64,000 nucleotides of DNA. It comes from Zygaena filipendulae (taxonomy: Eukaryota; Arthropoda; Insecta; Lepidoptera; Zygaenidae). Shown piece after piece: positions 39,834 through 51,150 of the stretch. How positions within the stretch are numbered: position 1 is the stretch's first letter; the number at the start of each line of letters is the position of its first letter. The position numbers and the translations under genes were made by a program. The DNA lies in assembly GCA_907165275.2 (NCBI GenBank), contig CAJRBF020000009.1:1-64000 (forward strand), read 5' to 3'. A model generated the notes under the pieces. That model was not told where the DNA came from. It did not search any database and saw nothing but the letters and a program-made list of their open reading frames with translations.

Positions 39834-41242
39834 ATCATCGTATCATCCGACACGGTAGAGAGAGAAAACGAATCTGAAACGAGAAGTGGCATGGAATTGA
39901 GTTCCTGAAGAGTAGACAGCCTGACGTTATCATCAAGACGATCCACAGAACAAAACTGTTTATTCAGATCGTTGGGTGATATTGTGAGAGAAGTGCAGCC
40001 ATTGCTTCGGGGTTTGCCAAAGCCAAGAGAATTAAGGAACTTCCATATATCAGCCGAAGATGAATTAAGGATATTACTGTGAAAGTAGCGGCGTTTAGCA
40101 GCTCGGACCATCTGATTAGACCGGTTTCTTGCATGTTTAAAAGCTAGATGATTTTCGATAGATCTATTCCTAATATAAAACCGAAACGCCTTATCACGCC
40201 TCCTCATAGCCAAACGTACATCATTGGTAATCCATGGGGCTGGAGGACGTTTCAATTTAACGGTCCTCAAGGGAGCATGCTTGTCAAACAAACTGATAAT
40301 ATTGTGAGTTAGATGGGAGACCTTGTCATTCACAGAAGACGATGACCATAGCGACTCCCAGTCGATACTAGAGGCATCACACAGGAGCGTATCAATGTCG
40401 ATTTTGGCAAAGCTCCTAATATACGCAATAGCAGGCTTCAATTTAGGTGACTTTAGCTTATATGTTAAATAAATGAGATCGTGTCGCGAAAACGCAGGTG
40501 CTGCATACTGTCCGTGGCGTATTACGTGCTCTGAAGAAGAAACAAGGATAAGATCGATTAAAGAGTCGTCAGTGTCATAATTGTGATGAGTGGGACTGAG
40601 AGGAAGAACAGTTAGATCAACCGACTCAAAAAGCGATAAGAGTTTACGAGAGGACGAAGAAGATTTGAGAATATTGGTGTTAAAGTCCCCCATTACAATT
40701 ATATGTTTATACTCCGAGCAAATAGAATCAATGGTTGATTCGAGACTGGTTAAGTAGTTAGCGGAAGGGGGGCAATATACGACTCCAATAACCGCAGTGG
40801 CGCCCTCGATGTTGATCTCCAAGAATAGGCATTCCGCACCACCACTATAAGTCGATGGGGATACAGCTAGAACCTTGTAAGGTATAACATCACGTAAATA
40901 GATTGCTACACCGCCCCCACCCTTGCCGACACGATCATTCCTGATGAGAACGAACCCAGGCATTGAGTACGAGGTGGAACTAAGGACAGGTTTTAGCCAA
41001 CTTTCAGAAATAAGCAATGCATGAACATCTGTAATAAGGAACGTATCAAGCAGATCTGAAAAATGAGCCGGTAAGCTTTGCGAGTTTATATGACACACGT
41101 TAAAGGAATGCGGAACATTAGAAAATTCAGATTTAAGGTAGCTACCAAGAGTAGGGCTGTATGAATCATCTAAAGAGCAAAAACTGGAGGAAGAGTTGAA
41201 GTCCGTTGTGGAATAAAAAGAGTCGTCTTCATTACTCAACAT
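39830..41242 (-). CDS. LINE endonuclease and linker (470 aa)
   Basis: Starts MLSNEDDSFYSTTDFNSS. Motifs of the AP endonuclease fold: NVCHINSQSLPAHF, LLISESWLKPVL (Glu), GGGGVAIYLRDV, AVIGVVYCPPS, IIVMGDFNTNI, LIDLILVSS and FSRHDLIYLTY. A long linker with basic residues follows (RRRDKAFRFYIRNRSIENH). It ends at TGA 39830 by frameshift/deletion into the RT frame. Homologous in layout to the 35562-36362 protein but only distantly similar in sequence, so it belongs to another LINE family. Confidence 0.86.
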   Translation of the reverse strand: MLSNEDDSFYSTTDFNSSSSFCSLDDSYSPTLGSYLKSEFSNVPHSFNVCHINSQSLPAHFSDLLDTFLITDVHALLISESWLKPVLSSTSYSMPGFVLIRNDRVGKGGGGVAIYLRDVIPYKVLAVSPSTYSGGAECLFLEINIEGATAVIGVVYCPPSANYLTSLESTIDSICSEYKHIIVMGDFNTNILKSSSSSRKLLSLFESVDLTVLPLSPTHHNYDTDDSLIDLILVSSSEHVIRHGQYAAPAFSRHDLIYLTYKLKSPKLKPAIAYIRSFAKIDIDTLLCDASSIDWESLWSSSSVNDKVSHLTHNIISLFDKHAPLRTVKLKRPPAPWITNDVRLAMRRRDKAFRFYIRNRSIENHLAFKHARNRSNQMVRAAKRRYFHSNILNSSSADIWKFLNSLGFGKPRSNGCTSLTISPNDLNKQFCSVDRLDDNVRLSTLQELNSMPLLVSDSFSLSTVSDDTMM

Positions 41243-42233
41243 AACTCACGAGTAGATATAAATTAGTAGTATAAAATAATAAAACAAATATAATATATAC
41301 AAACTATAATAAAAATAAATAAATATTTTATCGGTATAATAATATAATAAAATAATAATATATTATGTAAGAACAGCAAATTCAATCAAATACTAATCCA
41401 AAGAACTCTGACTACCCGCCGACCAACCGTGTACAATAATTATAATATTTAACAATGTTCACAGGCAAGAGAAACTAAACTTATAAGAAAAAAAAAACAA
41501 ATTAATATTAACTTTTAAAATACACCGAATGCAATTTTCAACTTAAATACCATTCATAAGACAAGTACAGAGATAGACCGAAATGAAGATAGCTTTAAAT
41601 TCTGTAACAATACTTTAAATAATAATATGTAATTAGAAGTATGAATTATGGAGACATCTATAGTTGTCAGCACGATTCAACAGTAGATCCACAATAGTGC
41701 TCTTAAAACGAATCTGAAACGCATCTGAAACCGCCAGCTACAGGATGGCAATGTACAAAAATAAAATTAAAAATAGCATGAATCACTGCTTTTCACGTAT
41801 GACTTGGCTGTATGGCTCAACAGCCCTTGCCTGTAACAGAAGGGGCAAAGACAAAAAACAACAACTACAAATTATTAACTGAATTGGCTGCATGGACAAA
41901 GTTTCCTTTGCCCTCCCCGAAAGGGGTAAACTTTACCAAAAAAAAAAAAAATGCATGCATCACTCACTGACAGATGACACGAGTGACGAGATGTCAGATG
42001 TCATTATATAGGTATTGTTGTGACAGGCAAGTGCTAATGAGTAAAAATTATTAATACAAATTTATGAAATACCTACCTATTTCGAGTCTTTGTTCATAAA
42101 ACGAAAAGTAAGCAAGATAAGCCGAAAATCGATCAAGAAGTACCTACACAGATTGCACATTGCCAAACCATCGCCGAACGCCGACGTATGATCTTCATCG
42201 CATACGAAAAACTACAATTAGAAACGTTCTGAG
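41243..42233 (-). other. Non-coding gap between LINE ORF2 and ORF1, with an A-tailed retroposed segment
   Basis: AT-rich DNA (41250-41640). It then holds a plus-strand segment with a repeated theme (GGCTGTATGGCTCAACAGCC; GGCTGCATGGACAAAGTTTC; CCCTCCCCGAAAGGGG) that ends in A14 at 41938-41951. This looks like the 3' end of a short retroposon inserted in the LINE. No ORF. Confidence 0.5.
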
Positions 42234-42998
42234 TTATTTTCTGCGGATAGGTCGACTCCTAATTGGCACAGCATCAGATTCGGAGGCACTGGCATGACGC
42301 TGCGTCACAGCTGGCGGTGCCCGGTCCATTTTCACACCGTCTGTGTCTCGAGCTACGTCCGCGACCCGGCGCGCGTGAGCAGCCGTCAGCTTAATGAGGT
42401 CCTCCTCCGTGTAGATCTTGACACGCGTACCGGTTGAGAGTTTGACGTTGATCGTTCCATCCAACGTCCACACATCCCGCGTGCCGAAGTGCTTGCGCGC
42501 CCTAAGAAACAGATCTCTGCGGTGACGCGTGAGATACTCAGACAACACAAATGGAGTACCTTTTAGTTGCTTCTTTTTACTCCACACCAGCGATCGCATA
42601 GACAATTCGCGAAACTTGATTAGTATGGGGCGGTGGCGGTCAGTAGACTTGCAATCAGTAATGGCTAGATGTTTATTAACAATGGAAACTACCAGCTTCT
42701 CAACCTCCTCCTTAGGCTTCTCCTCAACACTATGAAGAAGTAGGAACTTTCTCCGGTACCGCATCTCTAAGTTATCCATATTGCTGGCCAGACAGGAAAT
42801 TTGTTGCTTAAGCATACCAAATAATTCTAAAGTATGCTCCTTAAATTGAGAAAACTCGGTGCACAGCTTAGATAAGTTGACTTCACTCGAAGTTGAAGAT
42901 GAGGAGGTCATGAGCAAAGCTTCAAAGTTACTCATTCGCTGCTTCAAACTGTTCTCAAGCTCCAGCTGAGCTCTAGCTAACTCCTGAACATTGGACAT
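42234..42998 (-). CDS. LINE ORF1 protein (254 aa)
   Basis: Starts MSNVQELARAQLELENSLKQ. An N-terminal coiled coil spans roughly residues 1-95 (heptads through FGMLKQQISCLASNMDNLE). A C-terminal nucleic-acid-binding region similar in layout to L1/CR1 ORF1p follows (RPILIKFRELSMRSLVWSKK, PFVLSEYLTRHRRDLFLRAR, VWTLDGTINVKLSTGTRVKI). The tail is Arg/Pro/Ser-rich. Intact. It is probably ORF1 of the LINE at 38340-41242, although 990 bp separate them. Confidence 0.75.
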   Translation of the reverse strand: MSNVQELARAQLELENSLKQRMSNFEALLMTSSSSTSSEVNLSKLCTEFSQFKEHTLELFGMLKQQISCLASNMDNLEMRYRRKFLLLHSVEEKPKEEVEKLVVSIVNKHLAITDCKSTDRHRPILIKFRELSMRSLVWSKKKQLKGTPFVLSEYLTRHRRDLFLRARKHFGTRDVWTLDGTINVKLSTGTRVKIYTEEDLIKLTAAHARRVADVARDTDGVKMDRAPPAVTQRHASASESDAVPIRSRPIRRK

Positions 42999-43164
42999 CT
43001 TGCCTCCTTGCAGATATGAGTGCCCAATAATGTGTAGCAGATATGGTTGGCTAGCAGGTAATCTTCACAAGTTCACTTTATATCATAAGTAAATAATGTA
43101 AACAACTATTATTTCACTAGTACCAGTTATAGAGAAAAAATTAATAACATTAAATTTATGAATA

Positions 43165-43612
43165 TGTAGGAAATAATGATAGGAATAGGAAACTATAATA
43201 AGCAATTGCACCAACATAGTTATAGATAATACAGCATACCAGATATCCGTAGGGAACACGGAGCAGTGCCTGGGACTTGCGACCCAGGTGTAGGTTTAAT
43301 GGGGCCCCTTTACAATGCATGAACGCTCACCTCCACTGCCCGTGCTCCCGACTTAAGCAAACCTCTGGAAACAACTAGATGACACAGCACACGTAATCAC
43401 TATTAGATTGATACGACACTGATACGACACTATAACTGCACTGAACCGAACACAAAGTAACAATGACCCGCGGCTTACGCATACCCGCGTTTTATATCAA
43501 GTTCTAACAAAGACGAGTCGGGCAATGGAGTGGAGCGGGAGAACGAACGAGTTACGACAACTATACGTCGGCGGGAAACGTTATAGATAACGAAACTACC
43601 CTCACGCCGACA
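43165..43612 (-). repeat. 3' LTR of element E
   Basis: Plus strand TGTAGGAAAT...CACGCCGACA. Identical partner at 44982-45429. Confidence 0.92.
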
Positions 43613-44981
43613 CGGCCATACTGACATGCGCACGTCTTCGTGCGCTCTAAGAACAGGAAGACATCTGAGAAAACTACTAATGTTAACGCTCGTTCATCCT
43701 GACATAGAATTCCTTAACGTCAATCTTAATTGCAATCGTACAATTCAGTCATTCAAAAATTTGATTCTGGTCCGAGTATTAACGATTTCTCGGAATCTCA
43801 AACTGGTTTTTCACCATTGCTAGTCCGAACCGATTGTCCCTATAGCTACCGTGGCTCGACCGAACCAATTGTTTTGTTCCTGTAACCACAGTCACCATTG
43901 CTAGTCCGGACCCGTTGTCCCTATAGCGTAATAGCTAGTCCGAATCGATTTTTCCTCTAACTATTACCATCGCTAGTCCGAACCACATGTTCCTATAGCT
44001 ACGTACAATCTCATTCGAGATTGCATGGACCATTTGTCCCTTTCCTAAATCACTCACATTTTTTATTTTTTTAACAAAACTCTTTTTTTTTTTTAGTTTC
44101 TTTTCGTTTTATCCTCATTCTTTTATTCTCATTCTTTTAGGTTTTTTTTTTCTTTTTTTTTTTCTCTTTTTGTTTGTCTTTATCTTTTGTTGATCTACGT
44201 TTTGTTCCTTTGTACTGAACTACATACTTTCATCTACCAACTCGCCGACACGCTATCCTCACTGTCGCAAACTGAACGTTAACTCATTAACTCAACACCG
44301 AGCACCGACCAACCTCAGAGTCTTACTCGTACTATTGTAAAACTTAAACTGAAAATGCTACGAACCGGATTACTTATTTCACACATTAACAACCGAACAA
44401 TTTCTGTCAAGCGGTAGTAAAAAGTCACAACTACCCTACAGAAACACTACACATGGAAGAAGAGAGAATCAACGGCATTCAAGACGTAGGTAATCGGTGA
44501 TTACGAAAGATTCAATCTGATATTCTAGAATTTACAGCCTTAAAACCTGAATAACGACGGCTGGGTATGTGGGTAGATTAAAAATTATCTCTCTTACACA
44601 AAGGATAAAAGTTGGAATCGACAAGATTTCAACCCCACGGTTGGAAATCCAGTGATGAGTTACCGTCGAAGCTTTTAAACTATCGGGTGGATGAGAAAAC
44701 AGTTAAAATATTGCAGCACGCATCAAAATTCTAAACAACTAGGTAGATATGATTAAATCACAAAACTTAATGGATAAAGGTATCGAAACCTTTGAAATTC
44801 GATTCAAATAATTCACATTTACTAGTTAAAGCAATTCATTTTAAACTAATTCACGAGAGTAGTATAATAACAAAATAGTAAAACGTCAGGATCTATGTAA
44901 AACGTAATATTTGACCGAGAGAAACCGCACGTAGAAACATCAATGGCAGAAATGTGGACGCAAGAACAATCCCAATTCTGA
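43613..44981 (-). other. Interior of element E, no coding capacity
   Basis: Contains four degenerate units with CTAGTCCGAA and a TTCCTATAG/TCCCTATAG end (starts near 43820, 43901, 43935, 43973), T-rich tracts (44040-44180), and AAAGGTATCGAAACCTTTGA (44776-44795), whose reverse complement recurs in element F near 56516 and 56877. No ORF over 60 codons with any character. Confidence 0.75.
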
Positions 44982-45429
44982 TGTAGGAAATAATGATAGG
45001 AATAGGAAACTATAATAAGCAATTGCACCAACATAGTTATAGATAATACAGCATACCAGATATCCGTAGGGAACACGGAGCAGTGCCTGGGACTTGCGAC
45101 CCAGGTGTAGGTTTAATGGGGCCCCTTTACAATGCATGAACGCTCACCTCCACTGCCCGTGCTCCCGACTTAAGCAAACCTCTGGAAACAACTAGATGAC
45201 ACAGCACACGTAATCACTATTAGATTGATACGACACTGATACGACACTATAACTGCACTGAACCGAACACAAAGTAACAATGACCCGCGGCTTACGCATA
45301 CCCGCGTTTTATATCAAGTTCTAACAAAGACGAGTCGGGCAATGGAGTGGAGCGGGAGAACGAACGAGTTACGACAACTATACGTCGGCGGGAAACGTTA
45401 TAGATAACGAAACTACCCTCACGCCGACA
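44982..45429 (-). repeat. 5' LTR of element E
   Basis: Identical to 43165-43612. On the minus strand: TGTCGGCGTGAGGG start and a TATAAAA box about 150 bp in. Confidence 0.92.
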
Positions 45430-46735
45430 AATATTTACTTTTATATATTTTATTTATTTAATATTCCGAGAGTGACAAAAAAACACAACTGATCACTTTT
45501 GCAGCTACCCACATTGATGAGTATATAGATTTTACTGTTTTAGAGTTTTCAATTTTAAACGGAAAATTGGTCGATAATAATAACTAAGGTCTACACAAAA
45601 GATTTTTTGAAGTGGTAAACTCTTTTTTTTCATAGACTAAAAAAGAAAGAAGATTTTACCAATAACAGAAGATTATAAACATGTCCATGTTGATTCCACA
45701 ATTTTTACTAGGACTGTACAGTTTGATGATCAATAATTTTTTTCCTTCTTGTTTTTGAATCAGAATCAATTTATTTATACACAAGATACAATAAAATAAT
45801 GTTTTTATAATACAAGTATCACAGCTCCATAGTCTGTGGATTTGTTTTCTTAAAACTAAGCTTCTCTCCATTATTTATTCAGAGTCATGCACCGAGTGCG
45901 AACGGCTGTGTGCCTCTTGAATGTTGCCACTTCATTATCACATTTAAACATCGCGAATCGGCTGGGTTGCCAGCGCTTGTGCAAGGATTTGGGTACTTCC
46001 GTCAACACGTTGCCAGCGGAATATTGTTATTAGGATTTTCATTAACTATCAGTAGATAATCAATCTGGCAGCGATTTTTGAGGAATTACATAATTTAAAC
46101 TAAAAACCAAGTTTTTGACAAATCTCAGTATTATTATATACTTCCTGGGATTGTTTACCAAGAAAATTGTATCGGACACGTGAATTTCAGGATTCCTTCA
46201 GGACCAACCAAACAGAACTATTGTCTTTATCCAACGACACACACACATACACACCCACCCTCACACACCCATATACACACGCACACTCGCACAGTACCCT
46301 ACCCTTATATTAAATAACTTTGTTATCTCATACACTCCCACCTCGTCTCCCTATGCCCCCCATCCCCTTCTTCCCTTGTCTCCTTGTCTACTTGTTCTGT
46401 TCTCCTAGCCTAATTTCAGTAAATTGTCCAAGTTTCCTTTTCTTAAGGGTGCGCTCTACCGTATGACGCAGCTCCCTTCCGATAGAGGCCGCGGACGGCG
46501 CCATAAAAGAGTTTTCTCAATTTACAGAGAACCACAAGGTTAAAAAATAGATTTTGATGATGGGTGCGAGAGGATGAGTGTTTAATACATCTTTGATTTA
46601 AAATTTTTATATGGCTTTACGCGCATTATTATCCTTTAACTACACGAAAATATCGAATAACCGGCCGAAACGTAGTCACACACACATGCAAATCGATTAA
46701 TACTAGACGAATAAGATTCGTAATTTAGCCATTTC
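45430..46735. other. Unassigned DNA with a CA-rich microsatellite
   Basis: No gene supported. It contains a CACACA/CACCC-rich stretch (46236-46292) followed by a pyrimidine-rich segment (46320-46440). Confidence 0.45.
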
Positions 46736-46740
46736 TACAA

Positions 46741-46830
46741 GAGTCTCGGTGGCGCTGTGGTGTAATGCGTCTCTTTTTGTAAACTATGAATCGTGAAAAT
46801 CTTGTGTTCAAACCTTAGATTTCGATTCCA
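46741..46830 (+). ncRNA. tRNA-like (SINE head or tRNA-derived) segment
   Basis: GGCGCTGTGGTGTAATGCG resembles a polymerase III A box, and about 45 bp later TGTGTTCAAACCTTA resembles a B box (GGTTCAAATCC). The stems of a real tRNA do not fold well by eye, so this is more likely a tRNA-derived repeat than a working tRNA. Confidence 0.35.
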
Positions 46831-47989
46831 CTTTTTGTAACTATTTTGTCAAACTTATTTATACACACTTATTTATAAACGATTTATTTTTCGTTCTTTC
46901 TAGGATTTTAAACTGTAATGAAAAAAAATTCTAGGGTATAGAACAACAATATTTAAGACTAGCTGTGCCCCGCGGTTTCACCCGCGCGAAAGGTTTTTAT
47001 ACAACAACTTTTTTTCCGACATCCGATTTCAATGAAACAAAGCCTATATATACATATGTTTTTGAGTTCGTTATTGTCAGGACAAGGTTTATATAAAATA
47101 ATTTTGGAGTTCCTGCGGGAATTCCGAAATTCACGCGGGTGAATCTCCAAAACGGTTGGACCGATATTGACGGGATTCACTGCTAATTAGCTGTTGTTAT
47201 AAGGAGTAAATTAGACTGCATTGGAGTTCCTGCGGGAATCCCGAAACTCACGCGGGTGAAACCGCGGGGCACAGCTAGTTTATAATATTAGTAGGATAAC
47301 CTTTGTTTGTTTGTTACGCTTTCACGCCTCAACAGCTCTGCGGATCATCATGAAACTTTGCACACACGATGTCAGAGATACAGAGAAGGACAAAGGGTAC
47401 TTTTATCCCGAAATTCCCACGGGAACTTCTATCTTATTACTGGTGAAACCGCGGGGAACAGCTATAAAAATATACAGGAATTGGAAAAAAACCAGGTCCC
47501 GTCTAATCAAAACTTCAAGTCCAGTCAAAATTTCAAGTCAATCCATCGCGATAGATCGTTTTCGAGTTTTGCGACTACTAACATGGGATACTTTGTCAAG
47601 TTGTTATCTATTATATCACTCAGGGATACTGTAGTTTCCTATGAGTAAAATATTTTTTAAAACTGGTTCTTTACTACTTCATAATATTATTAGCTATACA
47701 ATATAGAAATTATAGCGCGGGTTTTTCGGAGTTCCTGCGGGAGTTCCTGGATTAAAACTACCCTGTGTTCTTCTCTGTGCCCCTAATAACGTGTACGCAA
47801 AGTTTGTTAATAATCGGTTAGGTAATCAAGCCGTGAAAGCGTACCAAACAAACAAACAAACTCACATTTCTAATAATAGGTTTGTCTAGAAGTGTGAATA
47901 ATAATCTACAGAAAAAACAGTATAGATTTCAAATCGTAAACATTGCAATAAAAAATGACAGATAACAAAAAAAAACATCATAGTATAAC

Positions 47990-48078
47990 AGTGGGGGCTG
48001 AGATTTGAACAGGGGCCTTACAAAACTACTACGACGTCTTCGCAACCCGTTGTTCTAGCCCCTAAACCATTATCGCAT
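47990..48078 (-). ncRNA. tRNA-like pseudogene or SINE head
   Basis: On the minus strand ATGGTTTAGGGGCTAGAAC (A-box-like) and CCCTGTTCAAATCTCAGCCC (B-box-like with the closing stem) are spaced as in a tRNA, but the anticodon arm is not convincing. Probably a tRNA-derived repeat. Confidence 0.35.
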
Positions 48079-48481
48079 AGATCCTCCTGTCGAAAAACTT
48101 CTATACATTCAGCCGTCGTGCGTCATTCTATTTCATATTGATCTTCTTTTATTTAGTTCGTCAGTGCGTTGGGAAGTTGACAATAATTATTATTATTATA
48201 AAAAGGCAAGATTTGATTTTTTGTTTGTTTGTTTTGTAGTTTGTTTGTTACGATTTAACTCAAAAACTACTGAATCGATTTAAAAATTCTTTCACCATTA
48301 GAATGCTACGTTATTCCTGAGTAACATAGGCTATATTTTTACCCGGAATTCCCACGGGAACTCTGAAATCTATATAAATAAAAATTAATCGCTCAATGTA
48401 TTGCTAAGCGCGTAACTTCCAAACGACTGCACCAAACTGGGAAATTATTTCCTTTGTGTTCGTTATTGTCAGGACCAGGTT

Positions 48482-48898
48482 GGAGTTCCTGCGGAAGTTC
48501 CGGAACTCACGCGTGTGAATCTCCGAAAGGGTTGAACCGATTTGGACGGGACTTTCACTGCTAATTAACTAATGTTATAAGGTTTACATTGGACTACTTT
48601 GGAGTTCCTGCGGGAGTTCCGAAATTAACGCGGGTGAATCTCCGAAATGGTTGGACCAATTTTGACGAGACTCTCACTGCTAATTAGCTAATGTTATTAG
48701 GAGTAAATTAGGCTACTTCGGAGTTCCTGCGGGAATTCCGAAATTAACGCGGGTGAATCTCCGAAATGGTTAGATCAATTTTGACGGGACTTTCACAGCT
48801 AATTAGGTGATGTTATAAGGCGTAAATTAGATTACTTTGGAGTTCATGCGGGAATTCCGTAACTCACGCGGGTGAAACCACGCGGTATAGCTAGTAAT
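48482..48898 (+). repeat. Tandem array of about 119-bp units inside Helitron repeat
   Basis: GGAGTTCCTGCGGRA starts at about 48482, 48601, 48720 and 48839. Each is followed by GGTGAATCTCCGAAAtGGTT-type sequence and CTGCTAATTAGCTAATGTTA. The array ends in the Helitron 3' hairpin and CTAGT. A similar unit pair occurs at 47107 and 47222. Confidence 0.75.
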
Positions 48899-49060
48899 CT
48901 ATTTAGGTATTATCTATCCTTACTGATATTGATGACAACTTATGTGCCATCTCTCATTTGTACTGTATATTTATTATCATGTATCGGCACTGTAGGTCTG
49001 TAACATAGTAATACGAAATATTGTAAAAATTAAGATGTATATATGACTGTTTGTTGCCAA

Positions 49061-49306
49061 AACATAATAGTAGATTATACACCAAGGGGATAAAGCACTG
49101 TTTTATGTCACGGGCGCTACATTGAATCCTGAACATAACGAAGGACTCCAAATTTAACTCCCGAGCGCAGCGAGGGTGTTATAAGTTAATTCCCGACCAA
49201 AGGGAGGGAATTAAGATTGAGTCCTGAGTGCAGTGAGGGATTCAAGCGCCCAAGAAAAAAACAGTTTTATCCCTGTGGTGTATACTCTACTTTTCTCACA
49301 TAATGC
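49061..49306. mobile_element. MITE-like inverted-repeat element (about 245 bp)
   Basis: The left end (GTAGATTATACACCAAGGGG, ATAAAG..ACTGTTTTA) and the reverse complement of the right end (GTAGAGTATACACCACAGGG, ATAAAACTGTTTTT) match over at least 50 bp with gaps. The centre carries CCGAGCGCAGCGAGGG and CCTGAGTGCAGTGAGGG words. No ORF. Transposon superfamily unknown. Confidence 0.6.
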
Positions 49307-51150
49307 GAGACAATAAAAAACCAGGCTTAGTAGATCCTATATAGCCACTTCTTTCAGCTGGCGTGGCCTACTCGATTTGACAAACAAATGAAGTTCGTCT
49401 CACTGCGAATCTAGTGGGCCACGGCTTCGGTCTTCGAAAATCGAGTTGGCCGCGCCCGCTGAGAACACATTCTGTTTAGCGAAATGAGACGTTATGGACA
49501 TAGCAATAAGAATTATGAAAGTGAAAATCACATTATTGACCAGCGGGTTATAATGAAATTCAATAGAACATTATAACCCGGCTAAAGCCAAGAGATATAA
49601 TGTCTTGCTTTCGGTAAGGTTTACATGACATATAATTCGGCATTGTCGAGCATGTGGTGTGAAAATAAATATTATAAACGCGAAAGTGAGTTTGTTTGTT
49701 TGTTTGTTACGCTTTCACGCCTCAACGACTCAACGGATCATCATGAAATTTTGTATACACGTTGTCTGGGGTACAGAGGACATAGGGTACTTTTTATCTC
49801 GGAATTCCCGCGGAAACTCCGAAATTAACGCGGGTCAAACTGTATGAAATTTTGTATACTACACGTGAAAAGTAGTTACTTAGGTAGAGAAACAAATATA
49901 TGGTAGGTAGTAGATATTTTTATCTCGGAATACCTGCGGGATCTCCGAAATTACCAAGGGTGAAACCGCGATGAACAGCTAGCTATAATATATGAATAGG
50001 TATATATATAAAAAATTAATCCCTATTTCACTTGGTTACGGGCACAGCATCACGCGTGAACGGCTCGATCAATTTCGCTAATTCTTTTTTTATTATGTTT
50101 GTTATTGTAAGAAGAAGAATAAAAGAAGTTTAGAGTTCCTGCGGGAATTCCGAAACTCACGCGAGTGCGAGCGAATCTCAGTCTCAGTTTGTAATAAATT
50201 ATACTTAATGTACTAGTTGTGCCTCGCGGTTTCACCCGCGTTAATTTCAGAGTTCCCGCGGGAATTCCGGGATATAAAGTACCCTATGTGTTAATCTGAT
50301 GTATAAGCTATATTATTGTAAAGTTTTATTTAAATCCATCCAGTAGTTTTTGCGTGAAAGATTAACAAACATCCATCCATCCATCTATACATACTTACAA
50401 ACTTTCGCGTTGATAATATTAGTAGGATTTTACTAGCAGTTGATCCTGCTGCGGGTTTGCCTGCATCAATTTTATTTATTGTATTTCTTTGACTTCAGTA
50501 TCAAGGAGATAATGTATACTAGTATTATAAAGAGCAAAAGTTTATGAGTTTGTGGGTTTGTGAGTTTGTGACGTTTGTAGGGGATAATCTCTAGATCTAC
50601 TCAACCGATTTTGAAAATTCTTTCACTTATAGGGAGCTACAGTGATCCAGAGTGATACAGGGTACTTTTTATCCCGGAAATCCCTCGGGGACTCCGGAGT
50701 TTGTGAGTACGTGAGTTTGTGAGATTGTAGTGGGTAATCTCTGGATCTACTGAACTGATTCTAAAAATTCTTTCATAATTAAAAGCTGCAGTGATCTTAA
50801 GTGACATAGGGTACTTTTTATCCCGGAATTCCCGCGGGAACTCCAGAGTCTGTGAGGTTATAATCTCTGGATCTACTAAACCGATTTACAAAATTCTTTT
50901 ATAGGAGTCTAAAGTGATCCTGAGTGACAAAGGGTACCTATTTTTTATCCCGGAATTCCCGCGAGTGCTCCGAAATTACCGTGGACGAAACCGCGGGGGT
51001 CAGCTTGTAAATAGCAATGAGTGAACCATTACATCATTTGGAAAAAATTACAATAGTAAAATCTATCTTATACAGGGTGTAACGGAAGGTATTTTTTTGT
51101 AAAATGGCATTCAGTAGGTATTAGATTATTGTCTGAAAAAAATAAACTTC

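Larger units (their letters stand above)
38340..42998 (-). mobile_element. Second long LINE copy (jockey/CR1 group), with internal deletion
   Basis: Minus strand. ORF1 (42998-42234), then about 990 bp of non-coding DNA with an A-tailed insertion, endonuclease (41242-39830) and RT (39833-38340). The endonuclease/RT junction overlaps as ATGA but lacks the first RT block, so it results from deletion. No obvious 3' tail. Whether ORF1 and ORF2 come from one insertion is likely but not certain because of the long gap. Confidence 0.75.
43165..45429 (-). mobile_element. Element E: non-coding LTR retrotransposon (2265 bp)
   Basis: Direct repeats of 448 bp (43165-43612 and 44982-45429), TG...CA ended and identical as far as I can see, flanked by AATA (43161-43164, 45430-45433). 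On the minus strand the LTR starts TGTCGGCGTG and has a TATAAAACGC box, so transcription is leftward. The 1369-bp interior has no ORF. It has shared blocks with element F: a TCAGAAKTGGGATT primer-site-like segment just inside the 5' LTR, and a GACGTG...TGTCAGT...TGGCCG block against the 3' LTR in place of a purine tract. It is a deletion derivative of the F family and must have moved by proteins made elsewhere. Confidence 0.88.
46963..51012. mobile_element. Cluster of Helitron-derived repeats in both orientations
   Basis: Many partial copies share a 3' terminus with a short GC hairpin (CGCGGGTGAAACCGCGGGG) followed by CACAGCTAG|T, and a 5' terminus TCCTACTAATATTATAA. Examples: 3' ends at 46963 (minus) and 47278, 48896, 49980 (plus), and a 5' end at 47280-47296 (minus). 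Interiors carry GGAGTTCCTGCGGGAATTCC and TGTTTGTTTGTTACGCTTTC. The TC start, CTAG-plus-T end and subterminal hairpin are the known Helitron signature. Short and without Rep/helicase ORFs, so non-autonomous. Copies are nested and truncated; exact borders are uncertain. Confidence 0.65.

Noticed and set aside
43165..45429. Element E as a segmental duplication rather than a retroelement
   Set aside because: TG...CA ends, a 4-bp AATA target duplication and interior blocks shared with element F favour an LTR element.
46741..48078. Functional tRNA genes
   Set aside because: Only A- and B-box-like words are present. Acceptor and anticodon stems do not pair convincingly, so they are listed as tRNA-derived repeats only.
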